Shown here piece after piece: positions 1-5,222 of a stretch of 5,222 bases of DNA. The notes under the pieces were generated by a model. That model searched no databases, was not told where the DNA came from, and saw only the letters and a list, made by a program, of their open reading frames with translations. The DNA comes from DATJQF01 sp035505995 (GTDB lineage: Bacteria; Bacteroidota; Bacteroidia; Bacteroidales; FEN-979), in contig DATJQF010000042.1 of assembly GCA_035505995.1 (NCBI GenBank), positions 1-5,222 of the forward strand, read 5' to 3'. How positions within the stretch are numbered: position 1 is the stretch's first letter; each line of letters begins with the position of its first letter. Position numbers and translations under genes: made by a program.

Positions 1-1
1 T

Positions 2-685
2 TCAACTTTAACAAAAGTTTCAGACTCTGTATTTTTTACGGGCGTTGGGTACCAGCTCTACAGTGATGAGAACTTTTTGTCTGTCTTCAAAATTGATACC
101 GCAATTAATATTGAGAAGGAAAAGGTCTTGAATCATTCTGAATATACTCCCACTGATGCAATATTAACTCAGGATGGCAAATATTTGACAGTGGCGGATG
201 ATTGGTTTGGCAACAAATATATATTCTATCTCTGGAAACTCAATGAGGATCTCGAATACGACAGCATTTATACCCAGCCACACCGTTATGATAGCCTTTG
301 CCCGGATTCGATCCAATCAGGCACTTTGTATTTCCAGTGCGATGTGGAGGTCGGGATCCGGGAAAATGTGATCAATACCGAAAAGGTAAAGATGCATATC
401 TATCCTAATCCTGCCAGTGATATCCTTCATGTGGAGATGCCGGAATGCATCCAGAAGGAAAGCAAGACAGAACATTTTACCGTTACCACCATTTTTCACC
501 AGCGGTACAAAGATCTATGGCTGCAGGCCTACGATGCCATGGGGAGAATGGTCTTTCAGCAAATGGTCAGGCCCGGTGAGAAGGAAGTGATGCTAAATGT
601 ATCGGCATGGTCGCCGGGGATGTATTATTTTCGATTGGTCTACGGCGATACGATGGTGGCGTCGCAGAAAGCCATTATCGAATAA
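2..685 (+). CDS. C-terminal part of a secreted protein with a T9SS type A sorting domain (5' end outside window)
   Basis: The reading frame is open from the first complete codon at position 2, so the gene runs off the left edge and 227 residues are visible. A TTG at position 77 could be read as a start, but nothing supports it: coding sequence of the same character continues upstream. The visible N-terminal half is rich in aromatic and hydrophobic strands (for example around YLTVADDWFG and KYIFYLWKLN) and resembles beta-propeller-like secreted Bacteroidota proteins. About residue 134 (nt 401) the motif YPNPASDILHVEMP begins a type A C-terminal sorting domain. It continues with LQAYDAMGRMVFQ and ends with SPGMYYFRLVYGD and a short KAIIE tail. 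Such domains direct export through the type IX system after Sec transport, followed by surface anchoring or release. An insertion of roughly 25 residues (ECIQKESKTEHF to HQRYKDL) separates the first strand from the next. The specific function of the protein cannot be told from this fragment. Confidence 0.87.
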   Translation, partial: STLTKVSDSVFFTGVGYQLYSDENFLSVFKIDTAINIEKEKVLNHSEYTPTDAILTQDGKYLTVADDWFGNKYIFYLWKLNEDLEYDSIYTQPHRYDSLCPDSIQSGTLYFQCDVEVGIRENVINTEKVKMHIYPNPASDILHVEMPECIQKESKTEHFTVTTIFHQRYKDLWLQAYDAMGRMVFQQMVRPGEKEVMLNVSAWSPGMYYFRLVYGDTMVASQKAIIE

Positions 686-688
686 TGG
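672..688 (+). terminator. Small hairpin over the stop codon of the T9SS gene; possible weak terminator
   Basis: CCATTAT (672-678) pairs perfectly with ATAATGG (682-688) around a CGA loop, so the TAA stop (683-685) lies in the 3' arm. The stem is A+T-rich and no T-run follows, so it is a poor intrinsic terminator. It could slow 3' exonucleases or be a chance structure. Confidence 0.22.
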
Positions 689-753
689 AATATGCGGATG
701 ACGAATATGGGAATTAAAGTCTCATCGGGGCAAAAGGGAAAGATTATTTTTGT

Positions 754-831
754 TTCCCCTCCTGTTCCTGGTGCATAGCAGCAGGAAATAGGAGGGGTGG
801 ATTCCTGCGAAGCAGGAAGACGGGGTGGTTG
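754..831 (+). repeat. Left end of the DUF559 element: two consecutive hairpins
   Basis: The outer hairpin is built from CCCCTCCT (756-763) with AGGAGGGG (790-797), then TTCCTG (765-770) with CAGGAA (782-787), then TGC (772-774) with GCA (778-780) around an ATA loop. Small mismatches separate the stems. The inner hairpin is TTCCTGC (802-808) with GCAGGAA (812-818) and a GAA loop. GGGGTGG occurs on both sides of the inner hairpin (794-800 and 822-828). The two hairpins share the same TTCCTG / CAGGAA stem sequence. There is no T-run, so a terminator role is unlikely. Confidence 0.8.
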
Positions 832-856
832 AAAAACTTTGACATGATCCTTTCTT

Positions 857-1234
857 ATGGTTCGCATCAGCAATAAGAAAAAATTGAAGTTTGTGCGAAG
901 GTCATTACGCAATTCGGGAACATCTGCAGAGGCCGTTTTGTGGAAAATGATTTCAAGGAAGCAGGTATATGGATTAAAATTCAGGAGGCAGCATTCAATC
1001 GGACCTTATATCATTGATTTTTATTGTCCGGAAATAAAGCTCGCGATTGAACTGGATGGCGCTGTTCATACGACGTTTCATGGAATGGAAAGAGATTTAA
1101 AGCGGGATAAATATTTGGAATTACAAGGAATTCAGGTCCTTCATATTGAGAACAGGTATGTGTTTGATTTTCCGGAGGACATTATCGAGGCTATTACGAA
1201 AATCTATAAAACTATAAATACTGAATTAATATAG
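857..1234 (+). CDS. DUF559-family (Vsr-like, PD-(D/E)XK-related) endonuclease domain protein
   Basis: This 125-residue protein is a complete single-domain member of the DUF559 / COG2852 group, which is related to very-short-patch-repair endonucleases. The order of conserved features is typical: a basic N-terminus, then SAEAVLWKMI (23-32), KFRRQHSIGPYIIDFYCPE (41-59), AIELDGAVH (63-71), RD and LKRDKYLELQGIQVLHIEN (81-99). Likely catalytic acids are D54, E65 and D67, with H71 nearby, by analogy with the family; activity is not proven for most members. The ATG at 857 is chosen because a TGA at 845-847 closes the frame upstream and the start matches usual family length. No Shine-Dalgarno sequence is evident. 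The gene is flanked closely on both sides by the inverted structured ends and is A+T-rich compared with the lipid genes, which fits acquisition as part of that unit. It has no methyltransferase partner here, so a Vsr-like repair role tied to cytosine methylation is not supported. A nuclease acting on the element's own hairpin ends is a plausible but untested role. Confidence 0.88.
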   Translation: MVRISNKKKLKFVRRSLRNSGTSAEAVLWKMISRKQVYGLKFRRQHSIGPYIIDFYCPEIKLAIELDGAVHTTFHGMERDLKRDKYLELQGIQVLHIENRYVFDFPEDIIEAITKIYKTINTELI

Positions 1235-1236
1235 TA

Positions 1237-1308
1237 CAACCACCCCGTCTTTCGCCTGCGGCGAAATCCACCCCTCCTATCCCTCGCTTTGCTTGGGCAG
1301 GAGGGGAA
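1237..1308 (-). repeat. Right end of the DUF559 element: inverted copy of the left end with a diverged stem
   Basis: Read on the minus strand this repeats the left end. The inner hairpin is TTTCGCC (1250-1256) with GGCGAAA (1260-1266) and a TGC loop, the same 7-base stem and 3-base loop geometry as at the left. The outer hairpin is CCCCTCCT (1271-1278) with AGGAGGGG (1299-1306), continued by CCC (1281-1283) with GGG (1295-1297) and GC (1286-1287) with GC (1291-1292) around TTT. The segments between hairpins are identical to the left end, while the stem interiors differ in sequence but keep pairing. The interior of the outer hairpin is 17 bases here (1281-1297) against 23 at the left (765-787). 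Confidence 0.8.
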
Positions 1309-1333
1309 TACTTCGGGGCATCCTGTACTGATT

Positions 1334-1382
1334 TCTGAAGTCTGAAGTCTGCAGTCCGAAGTCTGAAGTCCAAAGCCCGAAG
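1334..1382. repeat. Seven tandem copies of a degenerate heptamer TCTGAAG
   Basis: Seven consecutive 7-base units fill 49 bases: TCTGAAG, TCTGAAG, TCTGCAG, TCCGAAG, TCTGAAG, TCCAAAG, CCCGAAG. The first units are near perfect and the last two are decayed. All frames are non-coding here (the + frame reads into TGA). I recall similar heptamer strings in Bacteroidales intergenic DNA; their role is not known to me. Confidence 0.85.
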
Positions 1383-1386
1383 TGTG

Positions 1387-1418
1387 GTGACTTGTTGACC
1401 TGGTGACTTGTTGACCTG
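1387..1418. repeat. Two perfect copies of a 16-mer made of related octamers
   Basis: GTGACTTGTTGACCTG occurs at 1387-1402 and again at 1403-1418 without a gap. Each copy splits into GTGACTTG and TTGACCTG, so the array also has a looser 8-base period, and a decayed TTAACACG continues it at 1419-1426. It lies 4 bases after the heptamer array, so the two form one composite repeat tract. Confidence 0.82.
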
Positions 1419-1422
1419 TTAA

Positions 1423-1434
1423 CACGGTTCCGTG
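1423..1434. other. Short near-palindrome CACGG-TT-CCGTG
   Basis: CACGG (1423-1427) and CCGTG (1430-1434) form a 12-base inverted repeat with a 2-base centre, about 20 bases upstream of the promoter candidate. The position would suit a regulator-binding site, but the repeat is short and could be chance. Confidence 0.2.
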
Positions 1435-1452
1435 GTCATCATTCCCGGTATT

Positions 1453-1483
1453 TTTGGCATTTCTGGCATTTTCCTTATTATTG
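1453..1483 (+). promoter_or_regulatory. Candidate Bacteroidota-type promoter for the acyl-CoA synthetase pair
   Basis: TTTG at 1453-1456 is followed after 19 bases by TATTATTG (1476-1483). This fits the TTTG / TAnnTTTG arrangement described for Bacteroides housekeeping promoters with one mismatch in the downstream box. Transcription would start near 1490 and give a leader of about 30 bases before the ATG at 1522. No Shine-Dalgarno sequence precedes that ATG, which is usual in this phylum. Confidence 0.42.
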
Positions 1484-1521
1484 CATAGCGGTATATAAAT
1501 CATTCCCAAAAACATCCGGCC

Positions 1522-3288
1522 ATGGAAGTCACACGGATATTCGATTTGCTTCCTTATTATGAAGGAAAGTTCAAGCCCAAGGATGATGTCATTGCCTCCA
1601 AAGAGAATGGCGTCTGGGTCAAATACAGTATCCGGCAATACCGGGAGATCGTGGACAACATCAGCTACGGCTTCCTGGAGATGGGAGTGAAGCCGGGGGA
1701 TAAGATCGCCCAGATCAGCCAGAACCGGGTGGAATGGAATTTCGTGGACATGGCCGTCATGCAGGTGGGGGCGATCCATGTTCCCATCTATCCTACCATC
1801 AGCGAAGCGGATTATAAATACATCATGGGCCATGCGGAAGTGCGGTATGTCTTTGTCTCCGGGATAGAGCTGCTCCGGAAGATCCAGCATATCCTCCCGG
1901 AGATACCTACGATCAAAGGTGTATTCACCTATAAGGATCATCATGAGCTGAAAAACCTCAACGAGCTGATCGAGCTCGGAAAGCAGCATCCGGTGCCGGA
2001 GCAGCTGGAGAAGATCAAAGCCTCGATAAAGCCGGATGACGTGGCGACCCTGATCTATACCTCAGGCACGACAGGCAATCCCAAAGGGGTGATGCTCACG
2101 CATAATAACTTAATTTCAAATTTTATCGGGGTTTCCTATATCCCGCCGTTCGGCGAAGAGGCAAAATCGCTCTCCTACCTGCCCCTTTGCCATGTCTACG
2201 AAAGGATGCTGAACTATGTGTACCAGTACCTCGGGATCTCGATCTATTATGCCGAGAACCTCGGCACCATCGTCGAAAATATGAAGGAAGTGAAGCCGAT
2301 GATGCTGACCACGGTTCCCCGGCTCCTGGAAAAGATCTACGACCGGCTGGTAAGCACCGGTCAAAAGCTGAAAGGGCCGAAGCAATGGATCTTCTGGTGG
2401 GCATTTCACCTGGCACTTCGCTACGAGCTGAAGGGAGCCAATGGCTGGTTCTATGAGCTCAAGCGGAAACTCTACGACCGGCTCGTATATGTGAAATGGA
2501 GGGAAGCGTTGGGCGGGAAGATCAACATCATCGTTTCGGGAGGCGCCGCGCTGCAGCCCAGGCTGGGAAGATTGTTCACCTGCGCGAAGATCAATATCCT
2601 GGAAGGATACGGGCTCACGGAAACCTCACCGGTCATTGGGGTCAGCGACTTTTCCGAGCATGGGGTCAAGTTCGGCACGGTGGGACCGGTCCTGCGCGGG
2701 GTGAAGGTCAAAATAGAGGATGACGGCGAGATCTGCGTCAAGGGACCCAACGTGATGAAAGGTTACTACAAGGAACCGGAACTCACTAAGGCAGCCTTTG
2801 ATGCGGACGGCTGGTTCCATACCGGCGACCTTGGAACTATAGAGCCGGAGGGGCAATTGAAGATCACCGGACGGAAAAAAGAACTCTTCAAAACCTCGAT
2901 GGGGAAATACATCAGTCCCCAGGTGATCGAGGAAAAGCTGAACGAATCCCGGTTTATCGACCAGGTGATCGTGCTCGGCGAGAACCAGAAATTCGCCGGC
3001 GCCCTGATCGTCCCGGACTTTGATTTCCTGAGATCCTGGTGCCGCGTAAAGGGAGTGGAGTATACCACCAACTCCGAGATGATCAACCATCCCCGCATCA
3101 AAAAGAGGATCCACCAGGAGATCGACAAATTCAACAAAGGCTTCGGCGATACGGAAAAGATCAAATCCTTCGAGCTGCTGGATACCGAATGGACGTTCGA
3201 CACAGGAGAGATCACGCCGACGCTGAAGCTGAAGAGAAATTTCATCATGAAAAAATACGAAGCGAAGATCAACAAGCTGTTTCAATAG
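1522..3288 (+). CDS. Long-chain fatty acid--CoA ligase (AMP-forming), first of a tandem pair
   Basis: The 588-residue protein belongs to the acyl-adenylate-forming superfamily, long-chain acyl-CoA synthetase group (COG1022, FadD/FAA1-like). It would activate a fatty acid with ATP to acyl-AMP and then form acyl-CoA, in the cytoplasm or at the inner membrane face. Core motifs are intact and in order: the P-loop IYTSGTTGNPKGVMLTH (178-194), SGGAALQPRLGR (339-350), GYGLTET (362-368), GWFHTGD (430-436), GRKKELFKTSMGKYISP (450-466, hinge and C-terminal domain entry), and near the end GEITPTLKLKR (562-572), where K569 is the likely counterpart of the catalytic A10 lysine. The segment LPLCHVYERMLNY (220-232) is typical of this group. 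There is no signal peptide or membrane segment. The ATG is supported by the N-terminus VTRIFDLL, which aligns with that of the downstream paralog. The length is normal for the bacterial group. The chain length of the substrate cannot be deduced. The candidate promoter and repeat tract lie directly upstream. Confidence 0.95.
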   Translation: MEVTRIFDLLPYYEGKFKPKDDVIASKENGVWVKYSIRQYREIVDNISYGFLEMGVKPGDKIAQISQNRVEWNFVDMAVMQVGAIHVPIYPTISEADYKYIMGHAEVRYVFVSGIELLRKIQHILPEIPTIKGVFTYKDHHELKNLNELIELGKQHPVPEQLEKIKASIKPDDVATLIYTSGTTGNPKGVMLTHNNLISNFIGVSYIPPFGEEAKSLSYLPLCHVYERMLNYVYQYLGISIYYAENLGTIVENMKEVKPMMLTTVPRLLEKIYDRLVSTGQKLKGPKQWIFWWAFHLALRYELKGANGWFYELKRKLYDRLVYVKWREALGGKINIIVSGGAALQPRLGRLFTCAKINILEGYGLTETSPVIGVSDFSEHGVKFGTVGPVLRGVKVKIEDDGEICVKGPNVMKGYYKEPELTKAAFDADGWFHTGDLGTIEPEGQLKITGRKKELFKTSMGKYISPQVIEEKLNESRFIDQVIVLGENQKFAGALIVPDFDFLRSWCRVKGVEYTTNSEMINHPRIKKRIHQEIDKFNKGFGDTEKIKSFELLDTEWTFDTGEITPTLKLKRNFIMKKYEAKINKLFQ

Positions 3289-3326
3289 AGGCTGTTCCGG
3301 ATACTGCCTAACTATCCCGCTGTTCG

Positions 3327-5132
3327 ATGAAACCCGTCACTCGGATATTCGACCTCCTGGAGCTTTACCGGGATGAGTACCGGTCAAAGCGGGGTGCCTT
3401 CCATCGCAGGATCGACGGGAAGTGGATCGCTTATTCCTCGGAAGATTATATTCGTTACTCAAGGGACCTCGGCCTGGGGCTGATGTCCCTGGGAGTCAAA
3501 AGAGGCACCCGCATCGCCACGGTGCTGAAGAACTGTCCGGAGTGGAATTTCCTGGATATGGGCATCCTGATGGCGGGAGCGGTCCAGGTGCCGGTTTACC
3601 CTACCGTCAGCGAGGAAAATTACCGGTATATCCTGAATGACGCCGGGGTGGAATATCTTTTCGTTTACGACCTCGAGATCTACCGCAGGGTGCGCAATAT
3701 CTGCAGGGAAGTTCCCACGCTGAAAGGGGTTTACAGCATCGACAAGATCCGCGGACTGCCGGGATGGCGGGAGATCGCCGAAAAAGGACGGGCCCAGGCC
3801 GATCCTTCCCGGCTGGAAAAGATCTGCGAAAGCATCCTGCCCGGTGAAATGGCCACGATCATCTATACCTCCGGCACGACGGGACGACCGAAAGGAGTGA
3901 TGCTCTCCCATGAGAATTTCATCACGAATTTCATGGCCTGCGCACGGATCCCCGATTTCACGATGAAGGACCGGGTGCTCAGCTTCCTTCCCCTGTGCCA
4001 TGTCTATGAGCGGATGCTGAACTACATGCACCAGTATTTCGGCATGTCGGTCTATTACGTGGATGATCTCGATCAGCTGGCGGAATGCCTGAAAGAGGTC
4101 CGTCCGGTTACCTTCGACACCGTCCCGCGGATCCTGGAGAAGATCTACGACCGGATCGTCACCCGGGGCCGCAACCTGAAGTGGCCGCGCCGGGTGATCT
4201 TTTTCTGGGCCTTGCGGCAGGGTCATAAATTTGAACTGGATCACGTTCGCGGAAGGGTTTACGACGTAAAACTGTGGTTCGCCAACCTGCTGGTCTTCAT
4301 CCGGTGGAGAAAGGCCCTGGGAGGCAGGATCCGCATCGTGGTGAGCGGCGGCGCCAGCCTGCATCCGCGGCTGGCCCGGATCTTCTGGGCGGCCCGGATC
4401 CCGGTCATGGAAGGCTACGGGCTGACCGAGACTTCCCCGGTCATCGCCGTATATACCTTCGATCCGGGCGGGGTGAAGTTCGGGACCGTGGGAAGGGTGA
4501 TCCCCGGCGTCCGGGTGCAGATCGCGGAGGACGGTGAGATCCTGTGCAAAGGTCCGAATGTGATGCTGGGCTATTACAACCGTCCCGAACGGACCCGGGA
4601 AGTGATCGACCCGGACGGCTGGTTCCATACCGGCGATATCGGCCAGATCGAGGACGGGGAATACCTCAGGATCACCGACCGGAAAAAGGAGATCTTCAAG
4701 ACCTCCAGCGGAAAATATATCTCACCGCAGGCCATCGAGCAGCGGTTCAAGGAATCCCCGTTCATCGAGCACATCATAATCATCGGCGAGAACCGGAAAT
4801 ATACGGCCGCCCTGATCGTGCCCAACTTCGAGCACCTGAGAAGCTGGTGCGCACTGAAGAAGGTTCCCTTCATCAGCTTCGACCAGGTGATCGCCAATGC
4901 CCGGATCCGCTCGCGGATCAAGCGGGAGGTGGACCGGTTCAACCTGGATCTCGGGCAGACCGAGAAAATAAAAAAATTCCGGCTCCTGGCCGACGAATGG
5001 AAGGTGGAGACCGGGGAACTCTCTCCCACGCTGAAGCTCCGGCGGAAATTCATCCAGGAAAAATACCGCCAGGTGATCGACGAGACGTATCGCTCGCAGG
5101 AATTCAATTACCGCATCGAAGAGGATCAGTGA
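3327..5132 (+). CDS. Long-chain fatty acid--CoA ligase (AMP-forming), second of a tandem pair
   Basis: This 601-residue enzyme is colinear with its upstream neighbour, roughly half identical by eye and most similar in the second half. All adenylation motifs are present: IYTSGTTGRPKGVMLSH (179-195), SGGASLHPRLAR (340-351), GYGLTET (363-369), GWFHTGD (431-437), DRKKEIFKTSSGKYISP (451-467) and GELSPTLKLRR (563-573), with K570 as the likely catalytic lysine. It has a C-terminal tail (about residue 585 onward, ending in RIEEDQ) that the first copy lacks. Only 38 bases separate the genes, with no promoter or terminator evident, so they are probably one operon. Coding DNA is richer in G+C than in the first copy (45 of 60 bases at 4321-4380, against 36 of 60 at the nearly corresponding 2521-2580). 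The pair is an old tandem duplication; different chain-length preference or physiological use is likely but cannot be read from sequence. The ATG is supported by the shared VTRIFDLL start. The stop overlaps the convergent gene. Confidence 0.95.
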   Translation: MKPVTRIFDLLELYRDEYRSKRGAFHRRIDGKWIAYSSEDYIRYSRDLGLGLMSLGVKRGTRIATVLKNCPEWNFLDMGILMAGAVQVPVYPTVSEENYRYILNDAGVEYLFVYDLEIYRRVRNICREVPTLKGVYSIDKIRGLPGWREIAEKGRAQADPSRLEKICESILPGEMATIIYTSGTTGRPKGVMLSHENFITNFMACARIPDFTMKDRVLSFLPLCHVYERMLNYMHQYFGMSVYYVDDLDQLAECLKEVRPVTFDTVPRILEKIYDRIVTRGRNLKWPRRVIFFWALRQGHKFELDHVRGRVYDVKLWFANLLVFIRWRKALGGRIRIVVSGGASLHPRLARIFWAARIPVMEGYGLTETSPVIAVYTFDPGGVKFGTVGRVIPGVRVQIAEDGEILCKGPNVMLGYYNRPERTREVIDPDGWFHTGDIGQIEDGEYLRITDRKKEIFKTSSGKYISPQAIEQRFKESPFIEHIIIIGENRKYTAALIVPNFEHLRSWCALKKVPFISFDQVIANARIRSRIKREVDRFNLDLGQTEKIKKFRLLADEWKVETGELSPTLKLRRKFIQEKYRQVIDETYRSQEFNYRIEEDQ

Positions 5133-5221
5133 AGGATCCGGAAGATCATCTCTTTCATCAGCTCGCCGTCGGAAGCAAGCTGGTTGTCGACCCCCTTTGC
5201 CTTCAGGTCGTATTCCCGGAG
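5126..5221 (-). CDS. holA: 3' end of a convergent gene, probably DNA polymerase III subunit delta (5' end outside window)
   Basis: On the minus strand a frame open from the right edge encodes 31 residues, beginning LREYDLKAKGVDNQ and ending in DGELMKEMIFRILH before TGA (5128-5126). From memory this matches the usual C-terminus of Bacteroidota HolA, the clamp-loader delta subunit that opens the sliding clamp: an LREYDL(K/R)xKGV segment, a short polar stretch, then GEL(L/M)KE and a final ILH. Only the tail is visible, so the ATPase-like and clamp-binding domains cannot be checked. The gene is convergent to the second acyl-CoA synthetase and the two coding regions overlap by 7 bases (5126-5132), leaving no room for a terminator between them. 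The alternative is another short helical tail that resembles HolA by chance. Confidence 0.66.
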   Translation of the reverse strand, partial: LREYDLKAKGVDNQLASDGELMKEMIFRILH

Positions 5222-5222
5222 G

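Larger units (their letters stand above)
754..1308 (+). mobile_element. Compact 555-base element: DUF559 endonuclease gene between structured inverted ends
   Basis: Three blocks of perfect inverted repeat occur in nested order. TTCCCCTCCTG (754-764) matches CAGGAGGGGAA (1298-1308). A 16-base block at 788-803 (containing AGGAGGGGTGG) matches 1265-1280. A 15-base block at 817-831 (AAGACGGGGTGGTTG) matches 1237-1251. The only gene inside is the DUF559 endonuclease at 857-1234. The right arm begins 2 bases after its stop codon and the left arm ends 25 bases before its start. No clear target-site duplication touches the ends; an 8-base direct repeat TCGGGGCA lies at a distance (725-732 and 1313-1320). 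The gene is visibly A+T-richer than its neighbours: 22 of 60 bases are G or C at 961-1020, against 45 of 60 at 4321-4380. The inverted architecture is seen directly. That the unit moves, or is spread by its nuclease, is inference. Alternatively the ends are two independent copies of a common intergenic repeat that happen to bracket the gene. Confidence 0.68.

Noticed and set aside
77..685. TTG at 77 as the true start of the first gene
   Set aside because: The frame is open to the left edge with sensible codons and the protein lacks a signal peptide at that point, which a T9SS cargo needs; the gene is better treated as cut by the window edge.
736..758. GGGAAA / TTTCCC hairpin with a T-rich loop as a terminator before the element
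   Set aside because: The T-run (747-751) is in the loop and not after the stem, and the 3' arm overlaps the better supported terminal repeat of the element.
790..828. AGGAGGGG near 790 as a ribosome binding site for a small gene
   Set aside because: No start codon with a sustained frame follows at a suitable distance, and the sequence is explained by pairing with CCCCTCCT in the outer hairpin.
834..841. AAACTTTG as a promoter -7 box for the DUF559 gene
   Set aside because: It has one mismatch to TAnnTTTG, but no TTTG lies at the right distance upstream and it would leave a leader of only about 10 bases.
754..1308. CRISPR array or toxin-antitoxin unit
   Set aside because: There are no regularly spaced direct repeats with unique spacers, and only one gene lies between the inverted ends, with no partner antitoxin.
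1204..1989. Long minus-strand frame of 261 codons across the intergenic region and first synthetase
   Set aside because: It runs through the inverted-repeat end and the tandem repeats, and its remainder is a shadow of the first synthetase gene. Its protein has no recognisable domain.
3459..4628. Minus-strand frame of 389 codons inside the second synthetase
   Set aside because: It is antisense to a strongly conserved enzyme in high-G+C DNA, where long antisense frames are expected. The product is low-complexity and rich in H, P and D, with no family resemblance.

Overview
The window most likely comes from a member of the Bacteroidota. The first gene ends in a type IX secretion (T9SS) type A sorting domain, a signal confined to that phylum. 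The start codons lack a clear Shine-Dalgarno sequence, and the best promoter candidate resembles the Bacteroidota TTTG / TAnnTTTG pattern. The intergenic heptamer and octamer repeats look like those I recall from Bacteroidales genomes. The exact lineage cannot be read from 5 kb.

Layout, left to right. Positions 2-685 hold the 3' end of a secreted, T9SS-sorted protein whose start lies outside the window. Positions 754-1308 form a compact unit of 555 bases: an A+T-rich gene for a small DUF559 (Vsr-like) endonuclease, enclosed by two complex inverted ends. Each end folds into two hairpins. Positions 1309-1521 are intergenic and carry seven tandem heptamers (1334-1382), a doubled 16-mer (1387-1418) and a plausible promoter (1453-1483). 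Positions 1522-3288 and 3327-5132 encode two tandem paralogous long-chain acyl-CoA synthetases of the FadD/FAA1 type, 38 bases apart and probably co-transcribed. Positions 5221-5126 on the minus strand hold the last 31 codons of a convergent gene, probably holA (DNA polymerase III delta). It overlaps the end of the second synthetase by 7 bases.

How the parts relate. The two synthetases probably act together to activate long-chain fatty acids to acyl-CoA (through acyl-AMP) for degradation or lipid synthesis. No other lipid gene is visible here. The secreted protein, the synthetase pair and holA look like ordinary chromosomal neighbours. The DUF559 unit is the accessory part and the point of most interest. 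Its two ends are inverted copies in which the single-stranded segments are nearly identical, while the stem of the inner hairpin differs at three base pairs, all compensated. This indicates that the folded structure is under selection. The end architecture suggests a mobile or repeat-associated element in which the nuclease may recognise or process the hairpins. That role is inference.
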